Source of the DNA: UBA6168 sp964423205
GTDB taxonomy: Bacteria; Bacteroidota; Bacteroidia; Chitinophagales; Saprospiraceae
NCBI GenBank assembly: GCA_964423205.1
Contig: CAYRDX010000007.1
Span: 38,506 to 102,505, forward strand
DNA length: 64,000 nt
Reading direction: 5' to 3'
Shown here: positions 54,263 to 62,278 of the stretch, piece after piece
Position numbering within the stretch: position 1 is the stretch's first letter
Layout: the number at the start of each line of letters is the position of its first letter
Translations under genes and position numbers: made by a program
Notes under the pieces: generated by a model
What the model was told of the DNA's origin: nothing
Database searches by the model: none
The model's input: the letters and a program-made list of their open reading frames with translations, nothing else

Positions 54263-55075
54263 TTATTTGTAAATCAAAAGTTTAACATCCCCCTCTCCCA
54301 ACTCTGCAACCGTGTACCTGAAATTTCTGCTCTCCAGTTCAGGAAATAGGAATTGAGGAACTTTTTTGTGGTGAACATAAAGTGCTGTACCATCTTCGAG
54401 CTTTTCCAATTCGCTGAGTATGGTTACCATAGGCATGGGCATTTCCATATCCCTTACATCCAATTCAACACAACTTGCAAAGCAGGCTTTTACTTTCTGA
54501 ATGGCATCCATGGTCATATTACCACAACCTTGTGGCATCATTCGCTCCTGATTACCGTGGTCAGTATCGAAAAAATAAGTGATAAAAACCGGACTCTCAT
54601 TTTCCACGAAACTGATGAACCCTCTGGTTCCCAGCACGCGAATGAGTGGAGCGGGCACGAATGAATTGATGATTTTAAGTGCGTGGTCTTTAGGCAGTTT
54701 TTTGATTTCTGCCATTATTGCATTAAAAGGATCGACTCCGCCAGCAAGTATCGGCCTGACATCCAGGGAAACAACTTTACCCTGTTCAATGGCCTGTGCA
54801 ATTTCTTTTGGACAGTCAACTGTTGTCATATCTTCTGTTTTGCCTGTATCACTCTCTGGTTCAAAACCGAGAGGAATCAGTTTAGTGTAAAAATCTTCTA
54901 TTTCACATTTACCAATAATGGCTGCTTCACCAAGGGTAACTCTGGGTGCCAAAACTCTTCTGAGAATCGGATTCCTGAGTTTTCTGAAATGAGGATTGAT
55001 GGAAGCGATTGCTTCTATTGCCTTTTCATTGGCTTTAATGATGGCTGAAATTTTCGTGGACTTATCTATTTTCAT
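54263..55075 (-). CDS. DUF1858 plus tandem DUF2249 protein
   Basis: 270-residue soluble protein in three parts: an N-terminal DUF1858-like helical module (about 1-65, KISAIIKANEKAIEAIASINPHF in part), then two DUF2249 modules at about 95-185 and 195-268, each TusA-like (VSLDVRPILAGGVDPFNAI; VELDVRDMEMPMPMVTIL). DUF1858 modules also precede iron-sulfur repair and hybrid-cluster related proteins in other genomes. The second DUF2249 module carries Met-rich and Cys-containing stretches (MMPQGCGNMTMDAI, CFASC) that could bind metal, which is my inference. Its stop abuts the start of the membrane-protein gene. Confidence 0.8.
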   Translation of the reverse strand: MKIDKSTKISAIIKANEKAIEAIASINPHFRKLRNPILRRVLAPRVTLGEAAIIGKCEIEDFYTKLIPLGFEPESDTGKTEDMTTVDCPKEIAQAIEQGKVVSLDVRPILAGGVDPFNAIMAEIKKLPKDHALKIINSFVPAPLIRVLGTRGFISFVENESPVFITYFFDTDHGNQERMMPQGCGNMTMDAIQKVKACFASCVELDVRDMEMPMPMVTILSELEKLEDGTALYVHHKKVPQFLFPELESRNFRYTVAELGEGDVKLLIYK

Positions 55076-55090
55076 ATCAATCCGACAGTA

Positions 55091-55429
55091 TCATTCAGGC
55101 TTTTTAGTACCGCAACCTGGCCCTTCTGCCATGTTTCCAAAAGCAACAGCTTTGCGAATATCAGCATAGCTCATTTCCTCCAATGACTTGGAATCTTCAG
55201 GTTGTAGTTTTGTTATTTGAACCTTCCACCATTCAGGCCCCTCTTCCAGATAGGTCCAACTGAAGGTTTGACCCCTTTCAGCCAGCATTTGATAATAAAG
55301 AGGCTTGGGGTCATGGTCGTTGTGTATGACCAATGATTCACCTTTAACCAAATCATCAAGCTTCTGGAAAATCGTAGGGTGCTTTTGCTTAGGTTCCAAT
55401 TTTGTTACATCTAATACTGTCATTTTCAT
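55091..55429 (-). CDS. DUF2249 domain protein
   Basis: 112-residue soluble protein, first gene of the operon. Conserved DUF2249 core: LDVTKLEPKQKHPTIFQKLDDL, GESLVIHNDHDPKPLYYQM, and GPEWWKVQI near 83-91. The tail ends GPGCGTKKPE with one Cys. DUF2249 proteins have a TusA-like fold; their role is unsettled, and they are repeatedly found beside NO-linked haem proteins. 15 bp upstream of the DUF1858-DUF2249 gene. Start is ATG 55429, or the ATG six bases downstream. Confidence 0.85.
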   Translation of the reverse strand: MKMTVLDVTKLEPKQKHPTIFQKLDDLVKGESLVIHNDHDPKPLYYQMLAERGQTFSWTYLEEGPEWWKVQITKLQPEDSKSLEEMSYADIRKAVAFGNMAEGPGCGTKKPE

Positions 55430-55446
55430 ACGCTTTTATTACGCTG

Positions 55447-55500
55447 CAAAAATACAGGAGAAAAATAATAAAAGACAAATTTATCCGATTTTTATAATCG
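55447..55500 (-). promoter_or_regulatory. Promoter and possible operator of the DUF2249-Rrf2 operon
   Basis: Minus strand: -7 word TATTTTTG (55454-55447) and -33 TTTG (55479-55476) with 21 nt between, a good Bacteroidota promoter ending 18 bp before the ATG. Just upstream, CGATT-N5-AATCG (55486-55500) is an inverted repeat at about -48, where an activator of the CRP/FNR class or the Rrf2 protein could bind. Confidence 0.65.
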
Positions 55501-55726
55501 TCTGCCTTAATGGACAACACCAATTATACGGTTGATTTCTAATAACTTATAAGCGCTTGGGAAATTATGATGACATTAATCATCTCTGGATTTGCACAGA
55601 GAATTCTTCTGCCAGACAAAATGTAACCCCAAAAAAGATTTCAAACTATTTGTCATCGACCCTCGTTTCTATGCTTAATTCCACCTAACTTTAGGATCAG
55701 TTTAAGAAAATGCCGCTTTGAAAAAC

Positions 55727-56506
55727 ATGAAAATCAGACTCTTACTTGGGCTTTTCATTTTGTCAGGTAGCTTCCTGCTTAACCAGAGTTTTGCGCAGGT
55801 AGGAACACCTGAATTTGACCGTGGTATTATATATAATCAGGAGTTTTCACTGGGTTTAAGAATGCACACGAATGGTTTTGCCTTAGGTACTACTTTCGGA
55901 AAAATTAAAACCTACGACCATACCAATTACCTCCACTTTGAATTAGGAGAGTTAAAGCATGTCAAAGAGTTTCGCCAGAGTTTTGAAATACCCAGTGCTA
56001 TCAGTGGTCGCATTTCGAAAGCCTTTAAATATGGAAAACAGAACAACCTTTATGTTTTAAGAGGTTCTGCAGGCAGTAAGCGCTATTTTTCTGAAAAAGC
56101 AAAAGTAAAAGGCGTTGCAGTAGGTATTTCTTATGAGGGGGGCGCAACGCTTGGATTGCTCAAACCCTACTATTTGGACCTGAGATCAGGTGATGGCAAA
56201 CAGACAATTCCCTTCAAATACAGCGAAGAAGACCATTCCCGTTTCCTCGATATTTGGCAAATCCATGGAGCTTCACCATGGACAAAAGGATTTAATGAAA
56301 TTTCACTATCCCCGGGCATTAACGGAAAGTTTGCCGTTCATTTCGATTGGGGTGCCTTCGATGAATATGTTAAATCCATTGAAGCCGGAATTATGGTTGA
56401 TGCCTTTCTTAATAAAACACCCATCATGGTAGAGGTGGACAATGTAGAGAACCGCCGGCTCTTCATCAACCTTTTCATAAATTTGCAGTTTGGTAAAAGA
56501 TGGTAA
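55727..56506 (+). CDS. Predicted outer-membrane protein of unknown function
   Basis: 259 residues from the ATG at 55727 (a TTG nine bases upstream is less likely). Signal peptide MKIRLLLGLFILSGSFLLNQ with cleavage near SFAQV, then alternating beta strands (FSLGLRMHTNGFALGTTFG, YVLRGSAGSKRYF) and an end in LFINLQFGKRW, consistent with a small beta-barrel. Bacteroidota-type conserved protein; no function known to me. It is followed 282 bp later by lipA on the same strand, across a repeat-filled gap. Confidence 0.8.
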   Translation: MKIRLLLGLFILSGSFLLNQSFAQVGTPEFDRGIIYNQEFSLGLRMHTNGFALGTTFGKIKTYDHTNYLHFELGELKHVKEFRQSFEIPSAISGRISKAFKYGKQNNLYVLRGSAGSKRYFSEKAKVKGVAVGISYEGGATLGLLKPYYLDLRSGDGKQTIPFKYSEEDHSRFLDIWQIHGASPWTKGFNEISLSPGINGKFAVHFDWGAFDEYVKSIEAGIMVDAFLNKTPIMVEVDNVENRRLFINLFINLQFGKRW

Positions 56507-56788
56507 GTCCAAGGATGGAATGTCTGAAGGATTGAATGATTGAATGAGTGCAGACTGTAGGCTGCAGACCCCAAAGGCAGGGCTGGTTGGTTCAATTTTA
56601 TAAGGGTTTTTTGATTTCAGATTTAAGACATCAGACGTATCCCGATAGCTATCGGGATTTGATTTTCCGGGACGCAAACGGCCGGTTCTTGTCTCGGAAA
56701 ATCAAAAATCTGATATCGTCAATCATATATCGTCAATCAAAAACCAGTCAAAAACCAGAACCAATCAACCCTGCCCCAAAGGTGTAAA
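56507..56788. repeat. Repeat-rich gap with a 20-bp perfect palindrome
   Basis: 56639-56658 reads ATCCCGATAGCTATCGGGAT, a perfect palindrome. Right after it, GATTTTCCGGGAC (56661-56673) and GTCTCGGAAAATC (56691-56703) pair at 12 of 13 positions. Further on, TCGTCAATCA occurs twice within 20 bp and AAAAACCAG occurs twice. No gene seen; a 79-codon frame here is not supported. Confidence 0.75.
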
Positions 56789-57697
56789 ATGAAGACTGTG
56801 GACTTTAAAAAGCAGTATCAAAGAATGATAGAATTACCTGTTGTAGAAAAAGAAGAGCCGCGAAGGCGTAAACCTGACTGGTTGCGTGTCAAACTTCCCA
56901 TTGGAGAAAAATACAAGAATGTCAGGCATCTGGTGGACACCTATGGGCTTCATACCATCTGCCAAAGTGGTAGTTGTCCGAATATGGGCGAATGCTGGGG
57001 CGAAGGAACAGCAACATTTATGATCCTGGGTAACACCTGTACCCGCTCCTGTTCCTTCTGTGCAGTAAAGACGGGCCGACCACCTGAATACGACGAGGAC
57101 GAACCAAGGCGTGTTGCGGAGGCCATTTTTAAAATGAAAGTCAAACACGCCGTTATCACCTCCGTAAACCGCGATGAACTTCCCGACAGAGGTGCAGAAA
57201 TCTGGTATCAAACGGTCAGGGCCGTTAAGGAGCTAACACCAGAAACCACCATTGAAACGTTGATTCCTGATGTCAAATCAACATGGCCGGCATTAGAACG
57301 CATGATCAGCGGCGGTCAGGAAGTAGTTTCTCACAACCTGGAAACCGTGGAGCGCTTATACAGAATGGTAAGGCCGCAGGCAAAATATATACGCAGCCTG
57401 GAACAAATACAAAGAACAAAAGACTTCGGTAAACGCACCAAATCAGGTATTATGGTGGGTTTGGGAGAAACCGATGAGGAAGTTTTCAAAACCATGGACG
57501 ACCTATTGGAGCATGGATGTGATGTGATGACTATAGGCCAATACCTGCAACCCACCCGCATGCACCTGGAGGTAGCCACTTATGTGCACCCCGATAAGTT
57601 TGCCGAATACAAAGAGGTAGGTTTGTCAAAGGGCTTCGACTTCGTGGAAAGCGGTCCGTTGGTACGTTCTTCCTATCATGCTGAAAGGCATCTTTAG
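56789..57697 (+). CDS. lipA: Lipoyl synthase
   Basis: Radical-SAM enzyme that inserts two sulfur atoms into octanoyl groups on lipoyl-dependent enzymes. 302 residues. Both cluster sites are present: the auxiliary CQSGSCPNMGECW near 55-67 and the radical-SAM CTRSCSFC near 82-89. Also visible are TSVNRDELPDRGA, ETLIPD, SHNLETVERL, SGIMVGLGE and TIGQYLQPT. Start is ATG 56789, and length is normal. No lipB is next to it. Confidence 0.97.
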   Translation: MKTVDFKKQYQRMIELPVVEKEEPRRRKPDWLRVKLPIGEKYKNVRHLVDTYGLHTICQSGSCPNMGECWGEGTATFMILGNTCTRSCSFCAVKTGRPPEYDEDEPRRVAEAIFKMKVKHAVITSVNRDELPDRGAEIWYQTVRAVKELTPETTIETLIPDVKSTWPALERMISGGQEVVSHNLETVERLYRMVRPQAKYIRSLEQIQRTKDFGKRTKSGIMVGLGETDEEVFKTMDDLLEHGCDVMTIGQYLQPTRMHLEVATYVHPDKFAEYKEVGLSKGFDFVESGPLVRSSYHAERHL

Positions 57698-57760
57698 GTC
57701 TGTCATTCCAGATTTCCGAAATCTCGGAGTTTTCAGAATTCTACCGAATCACCTAATCCA

Positions 57761-59554
57761 ATGGCAGCACAAATTTCAATTCAATCACTCTGCAGGGTTC
57801 TCTTACTCTTTGTGCTTGTCCTGTTTCTTTTCTGGATTCCTCTTACAGCCCAGAATCAATATGAACTAAAAATTATTCAAGTGGAGGACAGCCCGATTGA
57901 CCTCCAAAAAATCGAAAAATTCCAATCTGCTTTTTCGGATTCCACTCTTTTAATTTCTGAACTAACGAAACTCATCCAGTCCTTTCATAATCAATCCTAT
58001 TTCGAGGCCTCAATAGACAGCATTATTTGGGAAGAGAATTTAGCGTCTGCGTTCCTGCATGTTGGGCAGGTATATCAATGGTCAAGATTAAAAGCAGGTG
58101 ATAAAGCTGTAGATTTTGCCGGGCAATCGGGATTTCGTGAAAAATACCGGCCAGGTAAATTAATTAATCACCGGGAGTTTTTGTTGCTCCAGGACCGCTT
58201 GTTGCGGGTGGCTGAAAATAATGGATATCCTTTTGCTGCCGTGTATATCGATAGCATCGACATTGATTCTGGCAAAGTTTCGGCAATTTTGGAAATTGAA
58301 ACCGGCCGTTTAATCAAATACGACAGCCTGATAGTGGAAGGCGATGCAGGTATTTCGGAATCATACCTGAGAAGTTACCTCGGCATTAAAAAAGGTGAAA
58401 CGTTCAGCCGGAAAAGAATCCTGAAAATATCCGACAGAATACGGGAACTCCCTTATGTCCGGGAAACGCAAAACTCCGCGGTCACATTTTGGGAGGATTT
58501 GGCTTCAGTGCATATTTATCTCGAAAAGAAAAAAGCCAGCCGCTTTGATTTTTTACTGGGAGTGCTTCCTGATAACCGGAGAATGACCAATAAACTAATC
58601 CTGACAGGAACATTTCTTGCTGCTATGCAAAATCAATTTGGTATGGGTGAACACCTGTCAGTTTCCTTTGAACGATTACGACCCCAGACGCAAAAACTTG
58701 AAGTGACAACTAACTTTCCTTATTTGTTCGATTTACCGTTTGGAATGGAAGGAAGGTTTTACCAATACAGGCGGGACAGCACATACACAGACATTAAAGG
58801 TCGCCTCGGTGTTCAGTACATTATTGATGGCGGCACTTATCTCAAGGCTTTCTCCAAAACAGAATCATCCAATTTGATTGCTGTTGATACAATTTCGCTT
58901 AAACAAGGTAAAGCTCCCCGACAACTCGATGTCAACACTAATCTGTTCGGCTTAGAAGGTAACTGGCAGCAACTCGATTACCGTCTTAATCCCAGGAACG
59001 GTTGGAATATCAATTTATCAGCGGGTGTGGGTTTTAGAAAAATCAAGAAGAATCAGATTGTTCAAAAGGCAATACCAGAATTTTACAGCAGTTTAGGGGG
59101 CAAGAGTTTGCAGATAACTTTTGACGGTTATTTGGAAAAGTATTTCCCTGTCTTACAAAACAGTACAATTAAACTTGCTCTGAATGGCGCAACTTTGATG
59201 AGCAAAGAAGCTATTTATCAAAATGAACAATACCGCATCGGGGGTAATAGCCGCCTGAGGGGTTTTGATGAGGAAAGCATCTTTGCCAATTCTTATGCAA
59301 TTGGAACGATGGAATATAGGCTCCTGGCCGGCCAGAACAGTTATTTTTACCTGTTTGGTGACTATGCCGTTATCAAAATCAAAGCTGTTGATTCAGACCA
59401 CAGAGTTGAAAACTTTTTGGGACTTGGTGCTGGTTTGACATTCGAAACCACCGCCGGAATTTTCGCCCTAAGTGTGGCGGTAGGCAAACCGGAAAACATT
59501 GGCATCGACTTCAGAAATCCTAAAGTTCATTTCGGGTATGTGACGTATTTTTAG
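57761..59554 (+). CDS. Omp85 (BamA/TamA-like) outer-membrane protein
   Basis: 597-residue outer-membrane protein, smaller than BamA. Hydrophobic signal (LLLFVLVLFLFWIPLTAQ), then about three POTRA-like modules in residues 40-250 (YDSLIVEGDAGISESYLRSYLGIKKGE in the last), then a 16-strand barrel with the lid-loop motif RIGGNSRLRGFDEESIF near 492-508, where RGF is the Omp85 hallmark. It ends FGYVTYF with a C-terminal Phe, the usual barrel signal. Likely works in outer-membrane assembly or export in the TamA manner, though neither TamB nor a passenger is adjacent. Confidence 0.87.
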   Translation: MAAQISIQSLCRVLLLFVLVLFLFWIPLTAQNQYELKIIQVEDSPIDLQKIEKFQSAFSDSTLLISELTKLIQSFHNQSYFEASIDSIIWEENLASAFLHVGQVYQWSRLKAGDKAVDFAGQSGFREKYRPGKLINHREFLLLQDRLLRVAENNGYPFAAVYIDSIDIDSGKVSAILEIETGRLIKYDSLIVEGDAGISESYLRSYLGIKKGETFSRKRILKISDRIRELPYVRETQNSAVTFWEDLASVHIYLEKKKASRFDFLLGVLPDNRRMTNKLILTGTFLAAMQNQFGMGEHLSVSFERLRPQTQKLEVTTNFPYLFDLPFGMEGRFYQYRRDSTYTDIKGRLGVQYIIDGGTYLKAFSKTESSNLIAVDTISLKQGKAPRQLDVNTNLFGLEGNWQQLDYRLNPRNGWNINLSAGVGFRKIKKNQIVQKAIPEFYSSLGGKSLQITFDGYLEKYFPVLQNSTIKLALNGATLMSKEAIYQNEQYRIGGNSRLRGFDEESIFANSYAIGTMEYRLLAGQNSYFYLFGDYAVIKIKAVDSDHRVENFLGLGAGLTFETTAGIFALSVAVGKPENIGIDFRNPKVHFGYVTYF

Positions 59555-59577
59555 CGTACCCGGAAGATTTAACCGCT

Positions 59578-59599
59578 AAGCCCGCCAAAGCGCGAAGTC
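59578..59599 (+). repeat. 22-bp direct repeat, left of the DUF4143 ATPase gene
   Basis: The 22 bases beginning AAGCCCGCCAA match 60901-60922 with one mismatch. Each copy is followed by a C/T-rich CATTCCTCATCC-type run. It belongs to a widespread class of rRNA-like AACCGC...CGCGAAG junk repeats in this phylum, from memory. Confidence 0.8.
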
Positions 59600-59636
59600 C
59601 CGCATTCCGCATTCCTCATCCGTCATTCCTCATTCC

Positions 59637-60782
59637 TCACCCCTCATAGCCCTCCATCACAAAATTCAAATAGTTCTCCCGGTTTACACTTTGGAATTCA
59701 GATTCCGGATAGGTTTCCTGCCAGGTTTTAGGTGGATTTGAAACGCTCTTCCCCCATTTGAATTCGTAGCCATAGAGCTTGCCACCCGTCTCTTCGACAT
59801 AGTCAAGTTCTGCTCCGGTATAAGTTCTCCAAAAATACCTGTTGGCATAGTGGCCCGTGTAAGAACTGTGCTTGATTCTTTCCATTATCAGGAAGTTTTC
59901 CCAAAGTTGACCTACATCGTTTCTTTGTGAGATGGAGTTGAAGTTTCCTATGACGGCATTTCTCACGCCAACATCACAGAAGAACACTTTGTCCATTTTG
60001 ACAATTTCCTTGCGCAAGTTTCTGCTGTAGCCAGGAAGGCGGAATAAGATGAAAGCTTTTTCCATCAGGTCAATATAGCGGGAAACGGTATCCTTGCTTA
60101 GGCCAAGTTGCCTCGACAATTCATTTATGGAAACCGTGGAGCCAATTTGATAGGCCAAAAGTCTTAGCAGGTCGTAAATGCTTCGGGAATTTCGAACGTC
60201 ACCAAGTTCCAGGATATCTTTATACAAATACGAGCTACTCAATTCTTTCAGGTATTCAATCTTTTCGTCCATACCGGCATATCTGAAAAGTTCAGGATAA
60301 CTGCCAAATACGAGCAGCTCTTCCAACCTCATTTCTATTTCAAAAGTGGAATGTTGAAGTTTCAGTTCAGAGAGCGAGATGGGGAATAATTTGTAAGTCC
60401 AGGTTCTTCCTGTGAGTGGTTCTCTTGTTATGTTGGCCAGCTCAAATGACGAAGAACCAGTAGCGATGACCTTTACCTCTGGTATCTGGTCGTGAATTAT
60501 TTTCAAATTAATGCCAATATCAGGTATCCGTTGCGCCTCATCGATGAAAACCAAATCATGACTACTGACTAACCTTTTTAATTTTCCCAATTCACGACTG
60601 GAGAGCACATCTGTAAATTCCCTGTTGTCGGCATTAATACAGAGTGATTTCAGTGGGACTTTGCCGAGAATCGATTGCGCAAGCGTGGTCTTGCCAACCT
60701 GCCGACTGCCATAGATAATTATGACCTTGTTGGAGTTGTTCAGGCGTTCAATAATTTTTGCTTCCAGGATTCTGGGTATCAT
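59637..60782 (-). CDS. AAA+ ATPase with DUF4143 (PD-(D/E)XK-like) domain
   Basis: 381-residue ATPase of a mobile, patchily distributed family of unknown role. Walker A GSRQVGKTT at about 25-33, Walker B LVFIDEAQR near 75-83, sensor motif VIATGSSSFEL, then a winged-helix (INELSRQLGLSKDTVSRYIDLMEKA in part) and a C-terminal nuclease-like fold with YTGAELDYVEE and GYEFKWG. These fit the D-x(n)-E-x-K shape. It sits between two direct repeats (59578-59599 and 60901-60922) and between lone housekeeping genes, so it looks like an insertion. The stop codon lies in the repeat-like tail. Confidence 0.87.
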   Translation of the reverse strand: MIPRILEAKIIERLNNSNKVIIIYGSRQVGKTTLAQSILGKVPLKSLCINADNREFTDVLSSRELGKLKRLVSSHDLVFIDEAQRIPDIGINLKIIHDQIPEVKVIATGSSSFELANITREPLTGRTWTYKLFPISLSELKLQHSTFEIEMRLEELLVFGSYPELFRYAGMDEKIEYLKELSSSYLYKDILELGDVRNSRSIYDLLRLLAYQIGSTVSINELSRQLGLSKDTVSRYIDLMEKAFILFRLPGYSRNLRKEIVKMDKVFFCDVGVRNAVIGNFNSISQRNDVGQLWENFLIMERIKHSSYTGHYANRYFWRTYTGAELDYVEETGGKLYGYEFKWGKSVSNPPKTWQETYPESEFQSVNRENYLNFVMEGYEG

Positions 60783-60900
60783 AATGGCTAAATTTGCGCT
60801 AATTTAGCCAATTAACCTGACAAATTCACGGAAACTACCCCAAAGCTATTCCTTTGAAAGGTTACACAGGCATAGATGTTCGGGAAATAAAATTAACCTC

Positions 60901-60922
60901 AAAGCCCGCCAAGGCGCGAAGT
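60901..60922 (+). repeat. 22-bp direct repeat, right of the DUF4143 ATPase gene
   Basis: Second copy of the 22-bp repeat, 1.3 kb from the first and in the same orientation, differing at one base (AAGGCGCG here, AAAGCGCG in the left copy). Followed by a pyrimidine-rich run to about 60985. Confidence 0.8.
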
Positions 60923-60978
60923 CTCTTCATCCCTCATCCTTTTTTTTTGCTCGTTCAATCCTTCAGTCCTTCCTTCCT

Positions 60979-62184
60979 TCAATCCTTAATAATCCTTGCC
61001 ATATAAAATCCATCCGCACCATCCTTAGCTGGTGAGATTTTCTTTTCTTCGACCAGTTTGAAAGCAGAATTTTCAGCGAGAAATCGCGAAACCTGCTCTT
61101 CATTTTCCGAAGGAAGGATACTGCAAGTCGCATATACCATCATGCCGCCGGGTTTGAGCATGCGACAGTATGAAGAAATGATTTCGTGCTGAGTTTGACG
61201 TACACTGTCCAGAAATTCAGGTGAAAGTTTCCACTTAGCATCGGGATTACGGCGCAAGACACCCAGACCGGAACAAGGCACATCGAGCAATAGCCGGTCT
61301 GCCGAATTGTGGAGCCTTTTAATGGTCTTGTTACTTTCTATTGGCCTTGTTTGTAGAATATGAACACCATTTCTGCGAGCCCGCTTTTGCAATTCCTCTA
61401 ATTTCCAATCTTCTGTATCCAAAGCAATGATGCTGCCTTTATTTTCCATCAATGCAGCCAAATGCAATGACTTGCCTCCTGCACCGGCACAAGCATCCAC
61501 TACCCTCATTCCAGGCTCCACATTTAAAAATGGAGCAATACACTGCGAACCAGCATCTTGCACTTCGAAGTAACCCTTTTTGAACAGGTCACTTTGAAAA
61601 ATATTGCCGCGTTTGCGTAGCACCAGGGCATCTTTGGCAAGCGGTGAAGAGTCGGATTGCCAGTCCTCAGCCTGTAATTGTTTCTTCAATTCCACCACAG
61701 TGGTTTTAAGGGTGTTGGCGCGAAGCACCACATCCGCAGTTTGATTCAGGGCCACTATTTCAGTATTCCAGTTTTCACCCAACTCGGCAAGTCCAATCTC
61801 ATCCAGCCAATCAGGGATTGACTGAATGATTATTCGCTGCTTTTTATAGGAAGATTTTGCAGAGAGTGTTTTCGATGTGTTTAAGCCCTTGAATTCTGTC
61901 CAGTCAGGTAAATGATGTTCTTTGAGTTGAAGATTTATACCGATGAGTCTGACCAGGTTATGGTCATCAAATGTTGGCTCCGAACCGGCGATGGCCCACA
62001 ATAAGCGCCACCAACGCACAATTTCGTAGGTGTTTTCAGCCAGAAAAGCTCGGTCACGACTGCCCCATCCTTTGTCGGATTTGAGCAGTTGTTCTACTAC
62101 CTTGTCGGCATACTTTCCTTCCTGAAAAATAAGGCGAAGTGCATGGGCGATTCCGTTGAGCAGAGGAGGGTGAAGCTTTATCAT
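60979..62184 (-). CDS. RsmB/NSUN-type rRNA (cytosine-5) methyltransferase
   Basis: SAM-dependent enzyme that makes 5-methylcytosine in rRNA. The start is the ATG at 62184, giving about 401 residues; the longer frame to 62328 has a non-homologous front that overlaps the divergent PHP gene. An NusB-like N-terminal part (MIKLHPPLLNGIAHALRLI) leads to the catalytic domain with SAM motif DACAGAGGKSLHLA, D in LDTEDWKLEEL, and the catalytic cysteine pair in DVPCSGLGVLRRNPD and YATCSILPSENEEQV. Whether the target is C967 as in E. coli RsmB or another site is not certain. Confidence 0.9.
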   Translation of the reverse strand: MIKLHPPLLNGIAHALRLIFQEGKYADKVVEQLLKSDKGWGSRDRAFLAENTYEIVRWWRLLWAIAGSEPTFDDHNLVRLIGINLQLKEHHLPDWTEFKGLNTSKTLSAKSSYKKQRIIIQSIPDWLDEIGLAELGENWNTEIVALNQTADVVLRANTLKTTVVELKKQLQAEDWQSDSSPLAKDALVLRKRGNIFQSDLFKKGYFEVQDAGSQCIAPFLNVEPGMRVVDACAGAGGKSLHLAALMENKGSIIALDTEDWKLEELQKRARRNGVHILQTRPIESNKTIKRLHNSADRLLLDVPCSGLGVLRRNPDAKWKLSPEFLDSVRQTQHEIISSYCRMLKPGGMMVYATCSILPSENEEQVSRFLAENSAFKLVEEKKISPAKDGADGFYMARIIKD

Positions 62185-62278
62185 GGAGCAAAAATAGGTC
62201 TTTGATTTTCCTTTCAACCATGTTAATATTCTCAATTCTAAATAAACCGTACCTTTCCCAAAATTCAACACGGGAACC

